A DNA stretch of 34,326 nt from Gammaproteobacteria bacterium (GCA_009692245.1 SHZN01000006.1:1-34326); one strand, 5' to 3'; positions 1 through 8,121 are shown, counted from the stretch's first letter. Translations and numbers: made by a program. The notes: generated by a model not told the origin, from the letters alone.

Positions 1-489
1 ATCCGCAGCTGGACCGGGCTGACCGACGACCGGATCCGCAAGCTCTACCGATCCTATGTCGCCGACGCCGGGCGCCGCGATGTGCGTCGCCACCTCGGCA
101 AGTCACCGCGCCAGAGCGCTTTCTTCATGCGCAATGCAGGCGTCCGTCGCGAAGCCGCGGGCCTCGCGACACTCTTGTGCATCCTCGGGCTGCTGCGGCG
201 CGAGGCAGGAAGCGGACCGGGCGGCCTTGACCAGCTGCGCTGGGGAGAGCGGTTCTGCGAGGCCTACGAGACCTTCGCAAGCCTGTTTGAGCACCCGCAG
301 ATCTCCTTCGAGCACGCCTGCCATCTGATGCGATCGCTGGAGCGGCAGAACGAACTGTGCCTGGACGAATGCGATGGCTGCGGTAGCCTGCTCGTCGTGC
401 TGCGCTATGCGGAGAAGCCAAAAGCCTGCGAGTTCTGCGCCTCGACCCGCCCACCCGCGCGGCCGGGCCTGTCGGTAGGTGACTGCTAG
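1..489 (+). CDS. FlhC-like zinc-binding transcriptional regulator (5' end outside window)
   Basis: The reading frame is open from base 1 and stops at TAG 487-489, so the N-terminus lies upstream; 162 residues are visible. The start resembles the FlhC segment around LSRGRLIKLYKEL (here LTDDRIRKLYRSY). The C-terminal part has a four-cysteine cluster, CDGC then 15 residues then CEFC, followed by a Pro/Arg-rich tail, closely matching the FlhC zinc site (CNCC-16-CSLC in E. coli). FlhC is the zinc-binding partner of FlhD in the flagellar master regulator. No flhD or flagellar gene is visible, so the target regulon is unknown; members of this family outside the enterics may regulate something else. 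A GTG at 82 could be taken as a start, but the conserved residues before it argue against that. The match is from remembered motifs only. Confidence 0.62.
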   Translation: MRSWTGLTDDRIRKLYRSYVADAGRRDVRRHLGKSPRQSAFFMRNAGVRREAAGLATLLCILGLLRREAGSGPGGLDQLRWGERFCEAYETFASLFEHPQISFEHACHLMRSLERQNELCLDECDGCGSLLVVLRYAEKPKACEFCASTRPPARPGLSVGDC

Positions 490-522
490 AATGGCACATC
501 TGCTTTCGAGGAGCGGTTCCCG

Positions 523-1470
523 ATGCGCCCTGACATCGAGCGGCCCAATGTCTTTGCCGGGCCGCATGTCGATCGGCTGAAGTTGTCGCGTGCCGATTCC
601 GATACGGTCGCGCTTGCGATTGCGGAGGGAACGGCCCGCCTGATTCCCGTCTGGCGTTCGCGCTGCCCACTGATCCGCATGCCCTCGCCCAGCGCATTCC
701 TGCTTGAATTCGCCGGCGGGCCATTCGCGGACATCCATGTCGACGAGCTGATCCTGCTCGGCGAATACGGCGGCCGCGCCGTGTTCACGACCGAAATCGA
801 GGCCGATGTGCCTCCGCCGCTCGCGGACGGAGCCGAATTCGCCGACCTGCGCCTTGCAGCGAGCCTGCTGCCGCACGAAGAAGCGGGACTGCTCGCCTAT
901 GCACGGGCGATGGTCTCCTTCCGACACCGCCATCGCTTCTGCGGCAGCTGCGGGGCGCCGACACGACCGCAGCAGGCCGGACGCATGATGGTTTGCACCA
1001 ATGAAGGTTGCGCCACGGAATTCTTTCCGCGCGTGGATCCAGCAATCATCGTGCTCATCACACAAGGTGATCGCGCCCTGCTCGGTCGCCAGGCCGGCTG
1101 GCCTGCGGGCCGCTATTCCACGATCGCGGGCTTTGTCGAGCCTGGCGAAAGTCTCGAGGACGCGGTACGCCGCGAAGTGCTCGAGGAGACCGGCGTTGTT
1201 GCCGGCGCGACAAGTTACCAGTCATCGCAACCATGGCCCTTCCCGCGTTCATTGATGCTTGGCTTTCGCGCCGAGGCGCTATCGACCGATATCCACCTCG
1301 ACGACGAAGAACTCGAGGATGCCCGCTGGTTCAGCCGCGCGGAGATTGCGGCCGGCACGCCGTTACTGCCATTTCCGCAGTCGATCGCATTCCGGCTGAT
1401 CGAAGAGTGGTACGACGCAGGCAGCGTGCGTCCACTCGCCGAGGAGACGCGACTGCACGGGCAAGGCTAG
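523..1470 (+). CDS. nudC: NAD(H) pyrophosphatase / RNA decapping Nudix hydrolase NudC
   Basis: The 315-residue protein has the NudC layout: a variable N-terminal domain, a zinc ribbon (C140-x2-C143, then two further Cys near residues 158 and 163), a full Nudix box at about 203-225 (GFVEPGE...REVLEETGV), and the NudC-specific SQPWPFPRS motif. NudC cleaves NAD(H) to NMN(H) and AMP and removes NAD caps from RNA; it is cytosolic and Mg/Mn-dependent. E. coli NudC is about 257 residues, so the N-terminal domain here is longer. ATG 523 is preceded by GAGGAG at 508-513, a well-placed ribosome site. The next gene starts 9 bp after the stop, so the two are probably co-transcribed. Confidence 0.93.
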   Translation: MRPDIERPNVFAGPHVDRLKLSRADSDTVALAIAEGTARLIPVWRSRCPLIRMPSPSAFLLEFAGGPFADIHVDELILLGEYGGRAVFTTEIEADVPPPLADGAEFADLRLAASLLPHEEAGLLAYARAMVSFRHRHRFCGSCGAPTRPQQAGRMMVCTNEGCATEFFPRVDPAIIVLITQGDRALLGRQAGWPAGRYSTIAGFVEPGESLEDAVRREVLEETGVVAGATSYQSSQPWPFPRSLMLGFRAEALSTDIHLDDEELEDARWFSRAEIAAGTPLLPFPQSIAFRLIEEWYDAGSVRPLAEETRLHGQG

Positions 1471-1479
1471 CGGTTCCAT

Positions 1480-2244
1480 ATGTGCCTGGCCCTGATCGCC
1501 TACCGCGCACACCCTCGTTACCCGCTGGTGCTCGCCGCCAATCGCGACGAATTCCACGCGCGGCCGGCACAGGCGCTGCATTGGTGGAAAGACGGTGTCC
1601 GTATGCTCGCGGGTCGCGACCTGCAGGCCGGCGGCAGCTGGCTCGGGCTCGATGGCGCGGGCCGCATCGCGCTCGTGACCAATTACCGCGACCCGTCGTT
1701 GCCGCGACCTGAAGGCACATCGCGCGGATCGCTCATCGGAGAATTTCTGGGTGGCCAGCAGGATGCAGCCGGATTCGTGCGCGCAATTGCATCACGAGCG
1801 ACGCAATTCAGTGGCTTCAATCTGCTAGCAATGGATCAGGAAGGTTTCGGCTATGTCACGAGCCATCCGGAGCCCGAGGCCCGCATGCTCCTGCCTGGCG
1901 TCTATGGCCTGAGCAACAAGCAGCTCGACACACCCTGGCCGAAACTCCTGCGCGCACGCGAACGCTTCGCACGGGAACTGGCGGGCGATTATCCGCAGCC
2001 CGAAGCGCTGATGCGAATGCTGTCAGATCGCAGCATCGCCTCCGACAAGGAATTACCCGATACCGGCATCGGCCTAGAATGGGAGCGGCTGCTGTCATCA
2101 GCCTTCATCGTCAGCGACGGCTACGGCACCCGCTGCAGCACCGTCGTTCTGATCGGCAGTGACGGGATTGTCACCGTCGAGGAACGCAGCCATGCCCCGG
2201 ACGGCGGCGTCAGCATCCGCGTCCGCATGGCCTTCCAGATCTGA
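1480..2244 (+). CDS. NRDE / TANGO2 family protein
   Basis: The 254-residue protein begins with the family hallmark MCLALIAYRAHPRYPLVLAA followed directly by NRDEF, the motif that names the NRDE (Ser/Thr-rich T10, TANGO2) family. Other typical segments are GRDLQAGGSWLG at about 47-58 and an N-terminal Cys that would be exposed after Met removal, as in Ntn hydrolases. The biochemical role of bacterial members is not settled; eukaryotic TANGO2 has been linked to heme and lipid handling. The gene lies 9 bp after nudC and 52 bp before argR; the latter gap holds the argR promoter, so this is probably the end of the nudC unit. Confidence 0.85.
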   Translation: MCLALIAYRAHPRYPLVLAANRDEFHARPAQALHWWKDGVRMLAGRDLQAGGSWLGLDGAGRIALVTNYRDPSLPRPEGTSRGSLIGEFLGGQQDAAGFVRAIASRATQFSGFNLLAMDQEGFGYVTSHPEPEARMLLPGVYGLSNKQLDTPWPKLLRARERFARELAGDYPQPEALMRMLSDRSIASDKELPDTGIGLEWERLLSSAFIVSDGYGTRCSTVVLIGSDGIVTVEERSHAPDGGVSIRVRMAFQI

Positions 2245-2255
2245 CTACACGGTTC

Positions 2256-2301
2256 TTGACCGTCTCTGCATATTTATGCAATAGTGCTGCAACTTTATGC
2301 A
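2256..2301 (+). promoter_or_regulatory. argR promoter with two ARG-box-like palindromes
   Basis: Box 1 is TGCATATTTATGCA at 2267-2280, with perfect 6-bp arms. Box 2 is TGCAACTTTATGCA at 2288-2301. Their starts are exactly 21 bp apart, the centre-to-centre distance of paired 18-bp ARG boxes with a 3-bp gap in E. coli. The arms read TGCATA rather than the E. coli TGAAT. A possible -35 TTGACC is at 2256-2261 and a weak -10 AATAGT at 2280-2285 (18-bp spacer, TG upstream), so bound repressor would cover the promoter and the start codon. This suggests arginine-dependent autoregulation of the whole operon. Boxes and spacing are seen; repressor binding is inferred. Confidence 0.72.
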
Positions 2302-2764
2302 GACACTTAACCGGATCAACGGCGCACAGGCCGCCTCGGCACGCCGCGAGGCGCTCAGGCGCATCATCACCCGCTCGCCCGTCGGCCGGCAGCAGGATCT
2401 CGTGCGCCTGCTCGATCGGGCCGGCCACCACGCGACCCAGTCGAGCATCAGCCGCGACCTGCGCGAGCTCGGCGTGGCCAAGCAGGGCGACCGTTACGTT
2501 CTGCCGGACGAGTCGACGCCGGCACTCGATGATTTCGCGGCTGTGGCGGCATTTGTCCGCGACCTCAAAGCGGCCGGACCCTGCATGACGGTGATCCGTA
2601 CGACCGCGGGCGCCGCACAGAGTGTTGCAATCGTACTGGACCGTACTCAGTGGCCGGAGATCGTTGGCACGCTATCCGGCGACGACACGATCTTCGTTGC
2701 AACCCAGGGCGCCGCGGCCCAGCGCCGGCTGATCTCCCGCCTCCACCAAGAATTCCGGGTCTGA
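2297..2764 (+). CDS. argR: Arginine repressor ArgR
   Basis: The 155-residue protein has the two ArgR domains: an N-terminal winged helix whose recognition helix reads SSISRDLRELGV (about residues 53-64), and a C-terminal hexamerisation/arginine-binding domain with the GAAQSVAIVLD segment and GDDTIFVAT. ArgR hexamers bind L-arginine and repress arginine synthesis genes. It is the first gene of the operon, 8 bp before argG. The chosen ATG at 2297 lies inside the second ARG-like box, and no Shine-Dalgarno is visible before it. With the predicted -10 ending at 2285, the mRNA leader would be only a few bases, so translation may be leaderless. Confidence 0.92.
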   Translation: MQTLNRINGAQAASARREALRRIITRSPVGRQQDLVRLLDRAGHHATQSSISRDLRELGVAKQGDRYVLPDESTPALDDFAAVAAFVRDLKAAGPCMTVIRTTAGAAQSVAIVLDRTQWPEIVGTLSGDDTIFVATQGAAAQRRLISRLHQEFRV

Positions 2765-2772
2765 GTATCTCC

Positions 2773-4005
2773 ATGCCCAGTCTTTCACCGGGCGCCGAAG
2801 CGCCCATCCTGCTCGCTTTCTCCGGCGGTCTCGATACGTCGTTCTGCGTGCCCTGGCTCAAAGAGACCTACGGCCGCCCAGTCATCACCGTCACCGTGGA
2901 CACGGGTGGAATCGACGCAGCCGCCGCGCGGCAGCTCGCGGAGCGGGCGAATCTGCTCGGTGCCAGCGCACATCACCTGATCGATGCGCGTTACGACTAC
3001 TTTGATCGCGTGCTGCGCTGGCTGCTGATCGGCAATGTCCGCCGTGGACAGATGTATCCGCTCTGTGTCGGCGCCGAGCGCTCGATCCAGGCGCAGACGG
3101 TCGCGGCGATGGCGCGGAAACTCGGAACCAACACCGTTGCGCATGGCTGCACGGCGGCCGGCAACGATCAAGTGCGTTTCGAGGTCGCCCTGCGCACCCT
3201 CGCACCGGGACTCGAAATCCTGGCGCCTGTCCGCGACCAGGCATTCAAGCGTCCCGAGCAACTCAACTATCTTCAGGAGCGCAAGCTGCCGGTGCCGCCG
3301 CATGGCGCCGCGTACTCCACGAATCGCGGCCTCTGGGGTGTGACGATCGGTGGAAAGGAAACTCTGACATCGGCAGGCAGCATTCCGGAAGACGCCTGGG
3401 TGCTTTCGAAGGACGCATTCACGAAGCCGCCGGCGCCGCGGCGCATCGTTATCGGCTTTGAGTCCGGCACGCCCGTCTCGCTTGACGGCGAAAAGCTGGC
3501 GCCGGTCTCGTTGGTCGAGCGGCTCGAAACGGTGGCGGCGCCCTTCGGCATCGGCCGTGGCATCCACCTTGGCGACACGATCATCGGCACCAAGGGTCGC
3601 GTCGCTTTTGAAGCGCCGGCTGCGACGGTCCTGATCGACGCACACCGTGAGCTGGAGAAGCTCGTGTTGAGTGCGCGCCAGCAACGCATCAAGGATCTTG
3701 TTGCCGCCTCTTATGGCGACCTGGTTCACGAGGGGCAGAATCTCGACCCGGTCTGCCGGGACATCGAGGCGCTATTCGCCTCGTCGCAGGCACGCGTGAC
3801 CGGCAGCGTCACGATACTGCTGCGACCCGGCTCGGCCTTCGTCGAGGGCGTGGATTCGCCCTGGTCGCTGATGAAGGCCTCAAAGGGTGTGTACGGTGAA
3901 TCGGCCGGCGAATGGACCGCCGCTGACGCGCATGGGTTTTCCAAAATGGTTTCACTGCCAGGCGTGTTCTGGACACGCGCTGGCGGCGAGGGCCAAAAGC
4001 CATGA
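2773..4005 (+). CDS. argG: Argininosuccinate synthase
   Basis: This enzyme joins citrulline and aspartate with ATP to make argininosuccinate. The ATP pyrophosphatase loop AFSGGLDTS is at residues 15-23 from the ATG at 2773. Further family segments are TVTVDTGG near 39-46, CTAAGNDQVRFE near the middle, and the YSTNRGLWG stretch. Length from this start is 410 residues, close to the usual ~400. The frame is open further upstream to 2650, but those codons overlap argR and lack similarity, so 2773 is preferred; a weak GAGT precedes it. The stop overlaps the next start (ATGA at 4002-4005), indicating translational coupling. Confidence 0.93.
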   Translation: MPSLSPGAEAPILLAFSGGLDTSFCVPWLKETYGRPVITVTVDTGGIDAAAARQLAERANLLGASAHHLIDARYDYFDRVLRWLLIGNVRRGQMYPLCVGAERSIQAQTVAAMARKLGTNTVAHGCTAAGNDQVRFEVALRTLAPGLEILAPVRDQAFKRPEQLNYLQERKLPVPPHGAAYSTNRGLWGVTIGGKETLTSAGSIPEDAWVLSKDAFTKPPAPRRIVIGFESGTPVSLDGEKLAPVSLVERLETVAAPFGIGRGIHLGDTIIGTKGRVAFEAPAATVLIDAHRELEKLVLSARQQRIKDLVAASYGDLVHEGQNLDPVCRDIEALFASSQARVTGSVTILLRPGSAFVEGVDSPWSLMKASKGVYGESAGEWTAADAHGFSKMVSLPGVFWTRAGGEGQKP

Positions 4006-5084
4006 TGAAGTCGATCATCGTCGACAAGATCGCCTCGGTCACGCAGGCCTGCGGGCTCTCGCACGAACTGCGGATCTCGACCGATATCCCCTGCGAGGAA
4101 GGTGTCGTGCTCGCGGTTGAAATCCTGACCGACAAGGCGCAGTACAACACGCTCGAGCTTACGAGCGGGCGCATGGCGAAGCTCGCGCGCGGCAATGTCG
4201 TGGTCGGCGCGCTCGGTCACCGCAAAGCGCTGTTCGGCTATTCGGGACACGTGCCGGAGAGACTTGCCGCAGGCGACGTGATCCATATGCTGAACATCGG
4301 CGGCGTGCTGGGCGTATGCGACTCCGCGAATCCCGAGAAGGGCCGGCCCTTCGACTGCCGTGTGCTCGGCTCTGTGCTGCATTTCCCCTACCTCGGCGAA
4401 CGCATCGGCGTGCCGGCGCGCGCCGGCATGCACAAGCTCGACCTCGCGGCCACGCTCGACACGGCGGGCGTGCCCGTTGTCGCGCTCGCAGGCAGCTGCA
4501 TGGAGGCCGGAAAAACTGCAGCGGCTTGCGCGATGATTTCGCGCATGCGACATCGCGGCCTGACGGTCGATGCATTCAAGGCGACCGGCGTCTCGCTGCG
4601 CCGTGACATCCTGGCAATGGAGGATTCCGGCGCGCGCCGCACTGCGATATTCACTGACTTCGGCGTCGTCACGACGACTTCGAAAAACGGGCCCGCGCTG
4701 ACGCGCACGATGCTGACCGAGATGGCGACCGGCAAGCCCGATGTCATCGTGTTTGAACTCGGCGACGGAATCCTTGGCGCCTATGGCGTCGAGGCCATAC
4801 TTGACGCGCCCGACATCAGGAAAGCGCTGACGGCGGTCGTGCTGTCGGCCAACGACCCGGTCGCTGCCTGGGGCGGCGTAAAGCTTCTCCGGGACCGCTT
4901 CGGCATCGAGCCCGCGGTCGTCACCGGGCCGTCCACGGACAATACCGTGGGGGTGGACATCATCCGCGAGCAACTGGGTGTCGCGGCTTTCAATGCGATG
5001 ACGAACGGGGCCGCGCTCGGTGACTGCGTGATCTCGACCGTTGGCCTCGACTCAGTTGCCCATTCCGGGGAACTCGAGCAATGA
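4002..5084 (+). CDS. Uncharacterised BioD/DUF1611-like P-loop protein in arginine operon
   Basis: I do not recognise this 360-residue protein as a named arginine enzyme. Residues 1-150 form a probable alpha/beta domain. GSCMEAGKT at 164-172 has the spacing of the deviant P-loop in dethiobiotin synthetase (GTDTEVGKT) and in CobB/DUF1611-type proteins. Later segments KATGVSLRRD, FTDFG and FELGDGILGAYGV resemble switch regions of that fold and imply ATP-dependent chemistry. It overlaps argG upstream and argC downstream by ATGA, so it is embedded in the operon. The usual N-acetylglutamate synthase, ArgD and deacylase genes are absent from the window, so it may fill one of these steps. DUF1611 is recalled to include a D-glutamate N-acetyltransferase (DgcN), which makes an acyl-transfer role worth considering. 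Function is unproven. Confidence 0.6.
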   Translation: MMKSIIVDKIASVTQACGLSHELRISTDIPCEEGVVLAVEILTDKAQYNTLELTSGRMAKLARGNVVVGALGHRKALFGYSGHVPERLAAGDVIHMLNIGGVLGVCDSANPEKGRPFDCRVLGSVLHFPYLGERIGVPARAGMHKLDLAATLDTAGVPVVALAGSCMEAGKTAAACAMISRMRHRGLTVDAFKATGVSLRRDILAMEDSGARRTAIFTDFGVVTTTSKNGPALTRTMLTEMATGKPDVIVFELGDGILGAYGVEAILDAPDIRKALTAVVLSANDPVAAWGGVKLLRDRFGIEPAVVTGPSTDNTVGVDIIREQLGVAAFNAMTNGAALGDCVISTVGLDSVAHSGELEQ

Positions 5085-6142
5085 GTGCCCGCACGCCGAC
5101 GATCATCCTTGGAGGCACCGGCTATGTCGCCGGCGAACTGCTGCGTCTCGTCCTCGGTCATCCGCGTCTTGCACTCGCCGCAATCGCCTCGGACAGCCAG
5201 CCCGGTGAGCCTGTCCAAAAGGCCTTTCCACATCTGGCCGCAGTCTGCGGCGAGCTGCAATACGTCTCGATCGGACAGGCAACGGAGTTGGCCGCGCAAC
5301 TGCCGTGTTCCGCAGTGCTTGCCGCCGCGCCGCATGGCGTTTCGCACAAACTCCTGGACGCTCTCCTCACCCGCGCAGCCGCCGCCGGCACGAAACCGAC
5401 GATCGTCGACATCTCCGCCGACTTCCGCTACGCGGATCTCGGCGAATACGAACGGGTCTACAAACACGCCCATGGTGCGCCCGCCCGCGCGCGTGAATTC
5501 ACCTGCGCGGTGCCGGAGCACCTGGACCGCGCACCGACGCCACACATGGCGCACCCAGGCTGCTTCTGCACCGCGACACTGCTCGCCTCCGTGCCGCTGC
5601 TGGCGCTCGATCTCGTCGAGCCGCAGATTTATGTTTCCGCGGTTACTGGCAGCACCGGCGCCGGTCGCAGCCCGATCGCCGGCACCCACCACCCGCAGCG
5701 TCACAGCGACTTCTACACCTACAACGCGCTGACCCACCGCCACGTGGCCGAAATTACGGCACTTGCACGCTCGGCCTCGGGCAAGGAAGGCCGCTTCGCA
5801 TTCGTGCCGCATTCCGGGCCATTCGCGCGCGGCATTCATGCCACGGTCCAGGCGAAACTGAAGAAGCCGCTCGACACGGCCGCTGTCATCGCGGCATTGC
5901 GCGGCTTTTACGCAGGCCGGCCATTCGTTCGCGTGCTCAACGAACCGCCGCGCTTGAAGGACGTCGTCGCGAGCAACTACGCGCATCTGTCGGCGGTCGC
6001 CGACGGCAATACGATCGTCGTGATGTCCGTCATCGATAATCTCGTCAAGGGCGCGGCCGGCGGCGCGCTGCAGTGGATGAATCGCCTGCTCGGCTTCGAT
6101 GAGACTGACGGGCTGACCACGCCCGCCCCGGGCTGGACCTGA
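5081..6142 (+). CDS. argC: N-acyl-gamma-glutamyl-phosphate reductase
   Basis: The 353-residue protein starts with the Rossmann motif GGTGYVAGELLRL for NADPH and has the catalytic Cys in HPGCFCTA (C161). TGSTGAGRSP and the C-terminal HSGPFARGIHATV segment are also typical. It reduces N-acylglutamyl phosphate to the semialdehyde, the third step of arginine synthesis. The HPGCF form is the same lineage seen in organisms with acylornithine transcarbamylase. ATG 5081 overlaps the upstream stop (ATGA), and the stop is 1 bp before argF'. The acyl group (acetyl or succinyl) cannot be told from this gene. Confidence 0.93.
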   Translation: MSARTPTIILGGTGYVAGELLRLVLGHPRLALAAIASDSQPGEPVQKAFPHLAAVCGELQYVSIGQATELAAQLPCSAVLAAAPHGVSHKLLDALLTRAAAAGTKPTIVDISADFRYADLGEYERVYKHAHGAPARAREFTCAVPEHLDRAPTPHMAHPGCFCTATLLASVPLLALDLVEPQIYVSAVTGSTGAGRSPIAGTHHPQRHSDFYTYNALTHRHVAEITALARSASGKEGRFAFVPHSGPFARGIHATVQAKLKKPLDTAAVIAALRGFYAGRPFVRVLNEPPRLKDVVASNYAHLSAVADGNTIVVMSVIDNLVKGAAGGALQWMNRLLGFDETDGLTTPAPGWT

Positions 6143-6143
6143 G

Positions 6144-7163
6144 ATGAAGAATTTCCTGGATCTCGCAGATTTCCCGCGCGACGAAATCGTCGAGCTTCTC
6201 GCGCTCGCGGAGCGCCTGCGTGAGCGGCCCGAGCCGAATGCGCTCAAGGGCCGCGTACTGGGCCTGCTGTTCTTCAACCCTTCGCTGCGGACGCTCGCCT
6301 CGATGCAGGTGGCAATGGCGCGCCTCGGCGGCGAGTCATTCGTCATCACGCCCGGTAGCGGCAGCTGGCAGCTTGAGACCCGCCTCGGCGTCACGATGAC
6401 CGGGAGCGCAGCGGAGCACATCCGCGAGGCTATCCCGGTGCTCGATTCCTATTGTGACGTGCTGGGTGTGCGTGCTTTTGCGGAAGGCTGCGATCTCGCC
6501 GCCGACCTCGCGGAACGCAACTTCACGAATATCGCATCGCTGTGCCGGCATCCGCTGATCAATCTTGAATCGGCGGTCAATCACCCCTGCCAGGCGCTCG
6601 CCGACTGGAAGACGCTCGATGATCTAAAGGTCCCGCGCCGCGGCCGCTTCGTGCTGTCCTGGGCCAACCATCCGCGTGCATTGCCGCTCGCCGTGCCGGC
6701 TGCCACGGTGCACATGGCGGCATTGCGCGGCATGGATGTCGTCGTATTGCGCCCGCCAGGATTTGAATTGCCCGATTCGATAATGGACAAGGCGCGGCGT
6801 GCCGCTGCCGGGTCGGGCGGGAGCGTCAGTGAAACCGACGACCGTGCTGCTGCCCTTGCTGGCGCACAGGTCGTCTATGCCAAGGAATGGGGATCGACGG
6901 AGCACTATGGCAACGCGGAAGCCGAGGCCCGGGCGCGCAGCGGTCTCGGTGACTGGATGGTCCAGGAGTCGTGGTTCCAGAAGGCCTCACCGGATTGCCA
7001 CCTGATGCATTGCCTGCCCGTGCGGCGTAACGTCGCGATCGCCGACGAGGTGCTCGACGGACCACGCAGCCGCGTGCTGGCACAGGCCCACAACCGCCTG
7101 GTCGTGCAGATGGCCGTGCTTTACCGCCTGCTCGGCGCCGCCCCCGCCGGCAGATTGCACTAA
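6144..7163 (+). CDS. argF': N-acylornithine carbamoyltransferase (AOTCase/SOTCase type)
   Basis: The 339-residue protein is of the transcarbamylase family. The carbamoyl-phosphate loop reads FFNPSLRTLAS (residues 43-53), HPCQALADW follows in the middle, and MHCLPVRRNV is at 288-297. The RRN form in place of plain CLP-R and the GSWQLETRLGV stretch (73-83) place it with acetyl/succinylornithine transcarbamylases rather than with ordinary OTC. At the acyl-discriminating loop it has S88-A89-A90-E91-H92. Ala90 aligns with Glu92 of the Xanthomonas acetyl enzyme and Pro90 of the Bacteroides succinyl enzyme. Ala298 replaces the carboxylated Lys302 of the Xanthomonas enzyme. HPRALPLAVPA also looks more Bacteroides-like. 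Substrate is therefore acylornithine of uncertain type. The product needs a deacylase (ArgE') that is not in the window. Confidence 0.85.
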   Translation: MKNFLDLADFPRDEIVELLALAERLRERPEPNALKGRVLGLLFFNPSLRTLASMQVAMARLGGESFVITPGSGSWQLETRLGVTMTGSAAEHIREAIPVLDSYCDVLGVRAFAEGCDLAADLAERNFTNIASLCRHPLINLESAVNHPCQALADWKTLDDLKVPRRGRFVLSWANHPRALPLAVPAATVHMAALRGMDVVVLRPPGFELPDSIMDKARRAAAGSGGSVSETDDRAAALAGAQVVYAKEWGSTEHYGNAEAEARARSGLGDWMVQESWFQKASPDCHLMHCLPVRRNVAIADEVLDGPRSRVLAQAHNRLVVQMAVLYRLLGAAPAGRLH

Positions 7164-7182
7164 AACAAGGAGCCCTGACGAG

Positions 7183-8121
7183 ATGGTGACGCACCGCATC
7201 GACCAGTCCGCCGTGATCGCCGCGCTGCGTGGCGCGGCACCTTACATCCGGCTTTACAAGGGCAAGATCTTCGTCATCAAGGCGGGTGGAGCCGTATTCG
7301 GCGACATCGCGGGTACGCGCGGCCTGATCGAACAGATCGCGATCCTGCATCACTTCGGGATCCGCGTCGTGCTGGTGCACGGCGGCGGGCCGCAGCTCGA
7401 TGAAATGCAGCGCGCGCTTGGCATCGAGCCGCGGATGGTGCGTGGACGCCGCATCACCGATGACAAGTCCATCGACGCGACGATGATGGTGCTCAATGGA
7501 CTGATAAACACGCGGATCCTCGCGATCTGCCGCGAGGTCGGCATCAATGCCGTGGGTCTTTCGGGTGTGGACGCAGGACTTGTGCGCGCCATTCGCCGCC
7601 CGCCAGTGAAGGTGGATGGCGAGTCCGTGGACTATGGCTATGTCGGTGACATCATCTCGATCGACACCACCGTGCTGTGCAAGCAACTCGATGCAGGCCT
7701 GATGCCTGTCGTCAGCCCGTTGTCGGCGGACGATTCCGGCTGCGTTCTGAATATCAACGCAGATACCGTGGCTGCGTCGATCGGTGCGGCGCTCGGCGCC
7801 GAGAAGCTGATTATCTGCACCGGCGCGGCCGGTATCCTGGAACGCCTGAAGGACCCGCACTCACTCGTATCCTTCACTGATCTCGCCGGCCTCAAGCGCC
7901 TCGAGCAGGCCGGCAGCCTCGAAGGCGGCATGCTTCCGAAGGCCTCGGCAATCGAAGCCGCAATCCGGGGCGGCGTGCGGCGCGTGCACGTGATCTCCTA
8001 TCGAGTGCGCGACAGCGTGTTGGCGGAGGTGTTCACGAACGAGGGCACAGGCACGATGATTGTCGCCGACATCAAGGCGATGACACCGGCCGAACAGCAT
8101 CCGGAAGCGGTCACCTCGTGA
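7183..8121 (+). CDS. argB: Acetylglutamate kinase
   Basis: The 312-residue amino-acid kinase has FVIKAGGAVFG near residue 30, HGGGPQL near 67-73, LSGVDAGL, and NINADTVAA for nucleotide/substrate binding. It phosphorylates N-acetyl- (or N-succinyl-) glutamate. It is a stand-alone kinase: the C-terminal GNAT synthase domain found fused in Xanthomonas ArgB (about 450 residues) is absent. The C-terminal VFTNEGTGTMI is the usual end of the fold. A strong AAGGAG lies at 7167-7172. Its stop overlaps the GTG start of argH. Confidence 0.92.
   Translation: MVTHRIDQSAVIAALRGAAPYIRLYKGKIFVIKAGGAVFGDIAGTRGLIEQIAILHHFGIRVVLVHGGGPQLDEMQRALGIEPRMVRGRRITDDKSIDATMMVLNGLINTRILAICREVGINAVGLSGVDAGLVRAIRRPPVKVDGESVDYGYVGDIISIDTTVLCKQLDAGLMPVVSPLSADDSGCVLNINADTVAASIGAALGAEKLIICTGAAGILERLKDPHSLVSFTDLAGLKRLEQAGSLEGGMLPKASAIEAAIRGGVRRVHVISYRVRDSVLAEVFTNEGTGTMIVADIKAMTPAEQHPEAVTS

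Noticed and set aside
2650-2772. N-terminal extension of argG
   Set aside because: The added residues overlap argR and do not belong to the synthase fold; the ATP loop is at the usual distance from ATG 2773.
4781-6421. 546-codon minus-strand frame opposite the P-loop gene and argC
   Set aside because: It covers the ends and starts of well-supported plus-strand genes and lacks recognisable motifs.
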